Assembly: GCF_003289945.1 (NCBI RefSeq)
Contig: NZ_QMBP01000015.1
Coordinates: 1-64,000 of the forward strand
Length of the DNA stretch: 64,000 nt
DNA from: Mesorhizobium hawassense
GTDB lineage: Bacteria > Pseudomonadota > Alphaproteobacteria > Rhizobiales > Rhizobiaceae
Direction of reading: 5' to 3'
Shown here in pieces: positions 8,278 to 13,793 of the stretch (its first letter is position 1; every line of letters starts with the position of its first letter). The position numbers and the translations under genes were made by a program. The notes below the pieces were generated by a model. It searched no databases and was not told the DNA's origin. It was given only the letters and a program-made list of their open reading frames with translations.

Positions 8278-9837
8278 ATGGCAAACAAATCTGTGTTTGC
8301 GACGTTTGCAGGAAAGCTGCTCCCGCCGGCTGACGCCAGGAACCATGAGGGCGCCCAGGCTTACCGCCTGTCGCCCGAGCAGGCCCTGGCTCAGCTGGCG
8401 GCGACGGGAACGTTCAACGCCACATTCTATGCCGAGCCGCGCGAGCAGCTCGACGAGGTGCTGAAGCTTGCCTGGCAGGTCGAACCAGCCTTTCTGGCGA
8501 AGACCGCCGTCCATGCTTTCGAGCAGGGCTACATGAAGGACATGCCGGCGCTGTTGCTGGCCGCGCTGTCCTTGATGCAGGGCGACGGGTTCAACCGCGC
8601 TTTCGCCCGCATCGTGCGCAACGGCAAGATGCTGCGCAACTTCGTGCAGGTGATGCGCTCCGGCGCCACCGGCCGCAAGTCGCTCGGCTCGCGGCCGAAG
8701 CGCCTCGTCCAGGCGTGGCTCGAGCATGCGTCGGACTTCGAGATCGTGCGTGCCGCGGTCGGCAACGACCCGTCGCTGGCCGATGTCGTGAAGATGGTTC
8801 ACCCGAAGCCGGCCTCGGCTTCGGGTGAAGCGCTCTACGGCTATCTCATCGGCAAGCCGCATGATGTCGCCGCGCTGCCGGATGTGTTGAAGGCTTTCGA
8901 GGCCTTCAAACGCGATCCGTCGCTGCCGGTGCCTGAAGTGCCGTTCCAGATGCTGACCTCGATGCCGCTGTCGCGCGAGCATTGGGTGCAGATCGCCGAG
9001 ACGGCCGGCTGGCAGATGCTGCGGCAGAACCTCAACAGCTTCGCGCGCAACGGCGTGTTCGAGGTGGAGGGTTTTGCCGAGAAGCTCGCGGCGCGCCTCA
9101 GCGATCCGGACGAGGTCCGGCGCGCCAGGGTGTTCCCGTACCAGCTGATGGTGGCCTTCACCATGGCGGAGGCGGGTGTGCCCGGGGTGGTCAAGGATGC
9201 GCTGCAGGACGCGATGGAAGTCGCGCTCGGCAACGTGCCGCGGGTCGAAGGCAATGTGGTCGTCTGCCCCGACGTTTCGGGATCGATGGCCTCGCCGGCG
9301 ACCGGCTATCGCAAGGGCGCGACCTCGGCCGTGCGCTGCATCGACGTGGCTGCCCTGGTGGCCGCCGCGCTGCTGCGCCGCAACCCGACGGCGAGGGTGT
9401 TGCCGTTCGAGAACGATGTGGTGGATGTCCACCTCAACGCTCGCGACACGGTGATGACCAACGCGGCGAAGCTGGCGGCCATCGGCGGCGGCGGAACCAA
9501 CTGCTCGGCGCCGCTGGCGCGGCTGGTGCGCGAAAAGGCGAAGGTCGACCTGGTGGTGTTCGTTTCGGACAACCAGTCCTGCGTGGATGCGACGCAGAAC
9601 GCGTATCAGGGCACGGCGACGATGCAGGAATGGCAGAAGCTGAAGGTGCACAACCCGAAGGCCAAGCTGGTCTGCATCGACATCCAGCCCTACGCCACCA
9701 CGCAGGCGAAGAGTGGCGCCGACGTCCTGAATGTCGGCGGCTTCTCCGACCGCGTCTTCGACGTGGTCGGCACGATGCTCGCCTCCGGCGGCGACCCGGA
9801 CCATTGGGTGCGCACGATCGAGGCGGTGGAGCTTTGA
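8278..9837 (+). CDS. rsr: Rsr, bacterial Ro60 homologue (TROVE domain + vWA)
   Basis: The 519-residue protein has a TROVE/HEAT-repeat ring domain at about 18-320 ('NHEGAQAYRLSPEQALAQLAATGTF', 'FNRAFARIVRNGKMLRNFVQVMRSGATGRKSLGSRPKRLV'). The C-terminal von Willebrand A domain has a MIDAS motif D332-x-S-G-S336 and a later 'GGGGTNCSAPL' loop. Ro proteins bind the stem of Y RNAs on the ring's outer surface and the 3' ends of misfolded RNAs in the central hole. In Deinococcus and Salmonella, Rsr works with PNPase. The ATG follows 'AAGGATCACGACA'. It is the first gene after the sigma-54 promoter. It is followed by a hairpin and six Y-like RNAs. Confidence 0.93.
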   Translation: MANKSVFATFAGKLLPPADARNHEGAQAYRLSPEQALAQLAATGTFNATFYAEPREQLDEVLKLAWQVEPAFLAKTAVHAFEQGYMKDMPALLLAALSLMQGDGFNRAFARIVRNGKMLRNFVQVMRSGATGRKSLGSRPKRLVQAWLEHASDFEIVRAAVGNDPSLADVVKMVHPKPASASGEALYGYLIGKPHDVAALPDVLKAFEAFKRDPSLPVPEVPFQMLTSMPLSREHWVQIAETAGWQMLRQNLNSFARNGVFEVEGFAEKLAARLSDPDEVRRARVFPYQLMVAFTMAEAGVPGVVKDALQDAMEVALGNVPRVEGNVVVCPDVSGSMASPATGYRKGATSAVRCIDVAALVAAALLRRNPTARVLPFENDVVDVHLNARDTVMTNAAKLAAIGGGGTNCSAPLARLVREKAKVDLVVFVSDNQSCVDATQNAYQGTATMQEWQKLKVHNPKAKLVCIDIQPYATTQAKSGADVLNVGGFSDRVFDVVGTMLASGGDPDHWVRTIEAVEL

Positions 9838-9842
9838 GAAAT

Positions 9843-9869
9843 GGTGCCGGCGGCGCGTCCGCCGGCACC
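9843..9869 (+). terminator. Perfect 11-bp hairpin after rsr (attenuator or processing stem)
   Basis: GGTGCCGGCGG and CCGCCGGCACC are exact complements around a 5-base loop, 5 bases after the rsr stop. No T-tract follows, so it is not a classic intrinsic terminator. It could protect the rsr mRNA 3' end, reduce read-through, or separate the messenger from the Y RNA precursor. Confidence 0.6.
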
Positions 9870-9884
9870 GCAAGCCAAATCGCA

Positions 9885-10072
9885 GGGCATGACGAATGCC
9901 GATGGAACTACAGGCTGTTACCCTCCAGGTCGCGGGTTCGAATCCCGTCGGGTCCGCCATCCTGCTTTGCTTTTCGAGCTTCGCAGGACAGCTATGGACC
10001 CGTAGCTCAGTGGATAGAGCAGGACCCTGCCGCAAGGCAGGGAGATGTTTCATCACCCTTGTCGTCATGCCC
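9885..10072 (+). ncRNA. Y RNA-like unit 1 with permuted tRNA mimic (188 nt)
   Basis: Terminal stem: GGGCATGACGA (9885-9895) pairs perfectly with TCGTCATGCCC (10062-10072). It contains the Ro-binding-type blocks CGAATGC (9893-9899) and CTTGTCG (10058-10064). Helix 2: GATGGAAC (9901-9908) with GTTTCATC (10047-10054). Inside is a tRNA in permuted order: variable AGGTC, T arm GCGGG-TTCGAAT-CCCGT (9932-9948), 3' acceptor CGGGTCC (9949-9955) with G-CCA, a 36-nt linker containing a TCCTGC/GCAGGA hairpin, 5' acceptor GGACCCG (9996-10002, all 7 pairs), TA, D arm GCTC-AGTGGATA-GAGC. The opening lies in the anticodon arm, where an extra hairpin CCCTGCC-GCAA-GGCAGGG is inserted. This is the largest of the six and the one closest to an intact tRNA. 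Confidence 0.88.
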
Positions 10073-10083
10073 GACGACTTTTT
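10061..10083 (+). terminator. Intrinsic terminator overlapping the 3' stem of Y unit 1
   Basis: GTCGTC (10061-10066) pairs with GACGAC (10073-10078) around loop ATGCCC, followed directly by TTTTT. The left strand of this hairpin is also the 3' strand of the Y terminal stem, so the two folds exclude each other. Partial termination here would yield unit 1 alone; read-through would give the polycistronic array plus rtcB. Confidence 0.6.
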
Positions 10084-10123
10084 CGCGGCTTGGCCGCAGG
10101 TGAATAAGGAGAATAGAGATCGA

Positions 10124-10260
10124 AGGCGTGACGAATGCCTGTGGAACTACATCCTAACTTTCGTGTCGCGGGTTCGATTCCCGCCGGAGCTGCCAATCGG
10201 CTCCGTAGTTCAGTCGGTAGAACAGAAAGGCAGTTTCACAACAGACTTGTCGTCACACCT
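10124..10260 (+). ncRNA. Y RNA-like unit 2 with permuted tRNA mimic (137 nt)
   Basis: Terminal stem: GGCGTGACGA (10125-10134) with TCGTCACACC (10250-10259; one mismatch). CGAATGC is at 10132-10138 and CTTGTCG at 10246-10252. Helix 2: TGTGGAAC (10140-10147) with GTTTCACA (10233-10240). The tRNA part has anticodon-stem strand CTTTC (10158-10162), 5-nt variable loop GTGTC, T arm GCGGG-TTCGATT-CCCGC (10168-10184), 3' acceptor CGGAGCT plus GCCA, only ATC as linker, 5' acceptor GGCTCCG (10199-10205), TA, D arm GTTC-AGTCGGTA-GAAC, A, then anticodon strand GAAAG (10225-10229). All canonical spacings hold. The molecule is a tRNA whose acceptor ends are joined and whose anticodon loop is opened into the Y stem. 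Confidence 0.88.
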
Positions 10261-10272
10261 CACAAGAAACAA

Positions 10273-10401
10273 CCGCGGCGAATGCCGGATGGAACTACAG
10301 CTCCAAAGAATGGGATGCTCCGTGAGGTTCGACTCCTCACCTTGGCGGCGCTCTCTGGCACGAGCGGGACTCCCGGGTTTCATCCTCCCTTGTCGCCGCG
10401 G
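10273..10401 (+). ncRNA. Y RNA-like unit 3, acceptor-less tRNA mimic (129 nt)
   Basis: Terminal stem: CCGCGGCGA (10273-10281) pairs perfectly with TCGCCGCGG (10393-10401). CGAATGC is at 10279-10285 and CTTGTCG at 10389-10395. Helix 2: GGATGGAAC with GTTTCATCC (9 pairs). The T arm is clear (GTGAGG-TTCGACT-CCTCAC, 10322-10340). A D-like arm CGCTC-TCTGGCAC-GAGCG lies at 10349-10366. The two are joined by only CTTGGCGG, so there is no 7-bp acceptor stem. A small CGGG-ACT-CCCG hairpin follows. It is a reduced or degenerating relative of units 1 and 2, but the Ro-binding part is fully kept. Confidence 0.82.
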
Positions 10402-10414
10402 CGAGACGAATGAA

Positions 10415-10543
10415 TGGCGAATGCAGGCAGGACTACAGGTAGCGCGCCCGCTGAAAGGCGGGAGGTCGGGTGTTCAAATCACTCTCTCGCTCCACGGAGC
10501 GGGGTGGCGCAGTCAAGCGTCGTCTTGCCGATCCTTGTCGCCA
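10415..10543 (+). ncRNA. Y RNA-like unit 4, tRNA mimic opened in the D loop (129 nt)
   Basis: Terminal stem: TGGCGA (10415-10420) with TCGCCA (10538-10543). CGAATGC is at 10418-10424 and CTTGTCG at 10534-10540. Helix 2 changed to GGCAGGAC with GTCTTGCC, all 8 pairs kept. After TACA the sequence enters inside a D loop: GGTA, D strand GCGC (10442-10445), anticodon arm CCCGC-TGAAAG-GCGGG (6-nt loop), variable AGGTC, T arm GGGTG-TTCAAAT-CACTC (10468-10484), acceptor CTCGCTC, tetraloop CACG, acceptor GAGCGGG (10497-10503), then D strand GCGC (10507-10510) and AGTCAA. The whole cloverleaf including an anticodon arm is present, opened in the D loop rather than the anticodon loop. Confidence 0.87.
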
Positions 10544-10553
10544 GCCGACTAAA

Positions 10554-10653
10554 CAGGGCGAATGCCTGCGGGAATACATCTGGCAACCAGGTGGTTCAAA
10601 TCCACCCGTCGATCCACGGATCGATCCGGTTTCTCGCATCGACTTGTCGCCTG
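10554..10653 (+). ncRNA. Y RNA-like unit 5, minimal T-arm/acceptor mimic (100 nt)
   Basis: Terminal stem: GGCGA (10557-10561) with TCGCC (10647-10651), extended by CA/TG across a bulge. CGAATGC is at 10559-10565 and CTTGTCG at 10643-10649. Helix 2: TGCGGGAA with TTCTCGCA, again with compensatory changes. The tRNA part is only a small hairpin CTGG-CAA-CCAG, T arm GGTGG-TTCAAAT-CCACC (10590-10606), and an acceptor stem of about 7 pairs closed by a CACG loop (10615-10618), the same loop as unit 4. No D arm is present. It is the shortest unit and defines what may be the minimum: Ro stem, T arm and acceptor. Confidence 0.83.
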
Positions 10654-10684
10654 CCTATGGAATGAGTGGAAACTTGAAAGCGAA

Positions 10685-10816
10685 TGGCGAATGCAGGCAG
10701 GACTACCGGATAGAGCATCCGCTTCATTGAGGCGGAAGGTCGGGTGTTTGATTCATCCTCGTCCATCCTTGGGTTGGACGGTAGCTCAGTAATTGTCTTG
10801 CCGACCCTTGTCGCCA
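10685..10816 (+). ncRNA. Y RNA-like unit 6, complete permuted cloverleaf opened in the D loop (132 nt)
   Basis: Terminal stem: TGGCGA (10685-10690) with TCGCCA (10811-10816). CGAATGC is at 10688-10694 and CTTGTCG at 10807-10813. Helix 2: GGCAGGAC with GTCTTGCC. Order: GGATA (end of D loop), GAGC (10713-10716), A, anticodon stem TCCGC/GCGGA with an enlarged 9-nt loop, AGGTC, T arm GGGTG-TTTGATT-CATCC (10742-10758), acceptor TCGTCCA, 9-nt loop, acceptor TGGACGG (10775-10781), TA, GCTC (10784-10787), AGTAA. Positions 8-9, 26 and the 5-nt variable loop are all canonical. No CCA is encoded. It is the cleanest D-loop-permuted tRNA in the array. Confidence 0.88.
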
Positions 10817-10858
10817 GACCGAAATCTGCAGAGTGCAGAGCAGTTGAAAGTGAAAGAC

Positions 10859-12268
10859 ATGACCGAGATCGTAAGCGGACAGGATTTGATCGACGCCGGA
10901 ATGCAGCAGGGCAAGTGGTTTGCCCGGGCGCTCGTTGCGGCCAACGGCGTTCTGGAGCAGGGCGGATCGCATGAGGATGCGATCGAGGCTGCGCGCGGCT
11001 TCGCGCCGCCCCCGGCGCTGCCGCTTCATGCCGGCGGTGCGCTGCCGCTGCATCTCAATATCCAGGCCGAAAACCAGCATGAGGCCGCCAATGTCGAGGC
11101 GGTCACCCGCAGCATGACCGAGCTGATGCGCACGCCCGTGGTCCGCGCCGGCGCCATCATGCCCGACGCCTGCCCGGCGGGGTCGCCCGGCACTATCCCG
11201 GTCGGCGGCGTTGCCGTGTCCGAAGGCATCCATCCGGGCATGCATTCGGCCGATATCTGCTGCTCGATGGCGATCTCGGTGTTTCCCGGCGTGGCGCCGG
11301 CCGCGCTGCTCGACGCCGTGCATGCCGTGACCCATTTCGGGCCCGGCGGGCGCCAGCGCGGCCAGCAGTTCCGGCCGTCCAAGGAGGTCTTCGCGCGTTT
11401 CGAGGCCAACCCTTTGCTGCGTGATCTGACCAGTGCCGCGATCGAGCATTTCGGCACGCAGGGCGACGGCAACCATTTCGCCTATGTCGGCACGCTGAAG
11501 TCGAGCGGCGAGACGGCGCTGGTGACCCATCACGGGTCGCGCGCGCCGGGCGCGCGGCTTTATAACAAGGGGATGAAGATCGCCGAAGGCGTGCGCCGGA
11601 CGCTGTCGCCGGAAACCTTGCCCCAGAACGCCTGGATTCCGGCCGACACGCGGGAAGGCGATGAGTATTGGGAAGCCCTGCAGGTGATCCGCGAATGGAC
11701 CAAGGGCAACCATATGCTCATCCATGATCTGGCGGCCGAGAAGCTGTCGGCGAAGGTCTCGGACCGGTTCTGGAACGAGCACAACTTCGTCTTCCGCCGC
11801 TCGGACGGGCTGTTCTACCACGGCAAGGGCGCCACGCCGGCCTTCGACGACTGGGCCGACGACGCGACCGATCTGACGCTGATCCCGCTCAACATGGCGG
11901 AGCCGGTGCTGATCGTGCGCGGCAAGAACGCCGAAAACGGCCTCGGCTTCTCGCCGCATGGCGCCGGGCGCAATTTCTCGCGCACCCAGCACCGGCGCAT
12001 GCAGGCCGGGCGCAGCGATGCCGAGATCTTCGCCGAGGAGACCAAAGGTATCGATGCCCGCTTCTTCAGCGGGGTGACCGACATTTCGGAGCTGCCCAGC
12101 GCTTACAAGAACGCGACTTCGATGCGCCGCCAGATCGAGCATTTCGGCCTGGCGGAAATCGTCGACGAGGTGCTGCCTTACGGCTGCATCATGGCCGGCG
12201 ACTGGGAAGCCAATGCGCCGTGGCGCAAGAAGAAGGAGCGGCGCGAGGCCGAGGCGCGCAGGCAATAG
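10859..12268 (+). CDS. rtcB: RtcB RNA ligase
   Basis: The 469-residue protein is a 3'-5' RNA ligase that joins 3'-phosphate or 2',3'-cyclic phosphate ends to 5'-OH ends through a guanylylated histidine and Mn2+. Family blocks are present: 'HSADICCSMA' (D132, C134), 'GDGNHF' (H206), 'HHGSRAPG' (224-231), 'HGKGATPAFD' (321-330), and 'SPHGAGRNFSR' with the expected catalytic H367. All metal and nucleotide ligands appear kept. The start is ATG 10859, 42 bases after Y unit 6, with a weak GAAAG ribosome site; the GTG at 10850 is an alternative. No rtcA follows, so 3' end cyclisation is not encoded here. Confidence 0.93.
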   Translation: MTEIVSGQDLIDAGMQQGKWFARALVAANGVLEQGGSHEDAIEAARGFAPPPALPLHAGGALPLHLNIQAENQHEAANVEAVTRSMTELMRTPVVRAGAIMPDACPAGSPGTIPVGGVAVSEGIHPGMHSADICCSMAISVFPGVAPAALLDAVHAVTHFGPGGRQRGQQFRPSKEVFARFEANPLLRDLTSAAIEHFGTQGDGNHFAYVGTLKSSGETALVTHHGSRAPGARLYNKGMKIAEGVRRTLSPETLPQNAWIPADTREGDEYWEALQVIREWTKGNHMLIHDLAAEKLSAKVSDRFWNEHNFVFRRSDGLFYHGKGATPAFDDWADDATDLTLIPLNMAEPVLIVRGKNAENGLGFSPHGAGRNFSRTQHRRMQAGRSDAEIFAEETKGIDARFFSGVTDISELPSAYKNATSMRRQIEHFGLAEIVDEVLPYGCIMAGDWEANAPWRKKKERREAEARRQ

Positions 12269-12281
12269 CCGCCATCAGCAC

Positions 12282-12307
12282 GGGCGCGGGCAGAGGTGTC
12301 CGCGCCC
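12282..12307. terminator. Hairpin between convergent rtcB and multicopper oxidase
   Basis: GGGCGCGG (12282-12289) and CCGCGCCC (12300-12307) are exact complements around a 10-base loop, in the 48-bp gap between convergent stops. No T-tract follows on the rtcB strand, so efficiency is uncertain. It is the only candidate stop signal for the rtc transcript. Confidence 0.4.
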
Positions 12308-12316
12308 AAACTCTGT

Positions 12317-13711
12317 TCACGCCACCCGAAGATAGCTCGTCATGCCGGTCTTCTGGTGCTCGATGATGTGGCAATGCAGCAGCCAGTCGCCCGGATTGTC
12401 GGCGACGAAGCCGAGTTGCACCTTCTCGTCGGGTTGGATCAGATAGGTGTCGGAGACGAGCGACTGGACCGCGCGAGTCGAGGACGACAGAACCTTGAAA
12501 CTCATGCCGTGCAGGTGGATCGGGTGCGTGTGCGGCGTCAGATTTTCCATATCGATGATGTAGCTTTGGCCGAGCTTCAACTCCGCCAGCGGCGCCGTTG
12601 GGTCGGGCGTGTCGCCCGGCCACGGCACCTTGTTGATCGCCCAGAAACTATAGCCGAGCGAGCCGCAAGTGCCGTCGGCCGGCACGTTTTCGGCCGTTGC
12701 GCTCAGCGCCAGCGGGATGCGCTTGGCCGCGGCGACGTCCACCTCCGCCACCGGATTGGCTTCGAGGGGGCCGAGTTCGCGAAGATCGCGCTTGAGCGAT
12801 TTGCCGACCGAACGCAGCGTCGCCAGGATTTTCGGCTTGGTGCCGCGTACGTCGCGCAGGCTGACGATCGCGCCTTCGTCGTCGGGCATGCGGACGGCAA
12901 GCTCGAGCCGTTGGCCGGGTCCGAGCTGCAGGGCATCCGGTGTGAAGCGTTGCGGCACAGGGTTGCCGTCGAGCGCGATGACCGTTGCCTCGGCGCCGTC
13001 GACGCGGAAGGCGTAGATGCGGGTGACGTCGGTGATGGCGACGCGCAGCCGCACCAGACCGCCGGTGGGCGCGTCGAATTGCGGCTGGTCGAGCCAGTTG
13101 GCGGTGCGCACTGTGCCGAAGGTGCCGGCCTTGGCCGCGTCGCGCGGCCTGAATGGTTCGATGAACTGGCCGTCGTCGCCGAGCCGCCAGTCGCGCAGGT
13201 TGACGACCATCTCGGCATCGAAAACCGGGTCCTTCGGGTTCTCGACCACGATCACGCCGGTCAGGCCGTGACCCATCTGGATCAACGTGTTGCAATGCGG
13301 GTGGTACCAGAAGGTGCCGGCATCGGGTGGGGTGAAGGCATAGTCGAAATGGTCACCCTGATAGACGTAGGGCTGCACCAGGAACGGCACGCCGTCCATC
13401 CTGTTGGGAACGCGGATGCCATGCCAGTGGATGGTCGTCGGATCATCGATGCCGTTGATCAGCCGCGCGGCGAACGGCTCACCCTTTCGCATCCTGACGA
13501 CCGGCGGCATGCCGGCTTGGCTGTAGGTCAGCACGTTCTTCGTCGGCGCGCCGTCCATAAGTTGCGCCTCGATGCTGGCGGTTTTCAGCACCAGCGGCCC
13601 GGGCGTGGTTGCGGCGAAGCCGGTCAACCTGCCGATGGCCGCGGCGCCGGTTCCGGCGAGCCCGGCGACAGCGGCGGTTTTGAGGAGATTGCGGCGGGTT
13701 AGTATCGTCAT
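12317..13711 (-). CDS. Multicopper oxidase (Tat-exported)
   Basis: The 464-residue protein has a twin-arginine signal ('TRRNLLKTAAVAGLAGTG'). The four copper-binding segments are complete: HWHG (95-98), WYHPH (135-139), HTHPIHLHG (near 400) and HCHIIEHQKTGM (446-457). The last has the Cys of the type-1 site and Met as axial ligand. Three cupredoxin domains fit the length. The family oxidises phenols or metals while reducing oxygen to water in the periplasm. It lacks the Met-rich insert of CueO, so a copper-tolerance role is not shown. It is a single gene, convergent with rtcB. Confidence 0.9.
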   Translation of the reverse strand: MTILTRRNLLKTAAVAGLAGTGAAAIGRLTGFAATTPGPLVLKTASIEAQLMDGAPTKNVLTYSQAGMPPVVRMRKGEPFAARLINGIDDPTTIHWHGIRVPNRMDGVPFLVQPYVYQGDHFDYAFTPPDAGTFWYHPHCNTLIQMGHGLTGVIVVENPKDPVFDAEMVVNLRDWRLGDDGQFIEPFRPRDAAKAGTFGTVRTANWLDQPQFDAPTGGLVRLRVAITDVTRIYAFRVDGAEATVIALDGNPVPQRFTPDALQLGPGQRLELAVRMPDDEGAIVSLRDVRGTKPKILATLRSVGKSLKRDLRELGPLEANPVAEVDVAAAKRIPLALSATAENVPADGTCGSLGYSFWAINKVPWPGDTPDPTAPLAELKLGQSYIIDMENLTPHTHPIHLHGMSFKVLSSSTRAVQSLVSDTYLIQPDEKVQLGFVADNPGDWLLHCHIIEHQKTGMTSYLRVA

Positions 13712-13793
13712 TTGATTTCGGTCGGCAGGGTCGTGCGGCGCCTCTGGATAAAGCTTAACCGGTCAGCCGCCTATCATCATCCGTCGCGCCGGC

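Noticed and set aside
8077..10068. 663-codon reverse-strand open frame over rsr and Y unit 1
   Set aside because: Arg/His-rich shadow of the rsr gene with no recognisable motifs; common in GC-rich DNA.
9896..10792. Overlapping forward-strand open frames (for example 9896-10552, 10414-10665) across the Y RNA array
   Set aside because: They lack ribosome sites and protein-like composition, and the conserved blocks and covarying helices explain the sequence as RNA.
9885..10816. Cluster of ordinary tRNA genes or tRNA pseudogenes
   Set aside because: T-arm/acceptor 3' strands come before acceptor 5' strands and D arms, each set is enclosed in a Y-type stem, and acceptor strands pair within each unit. 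No unit can be processed as a normal linear tRNA.
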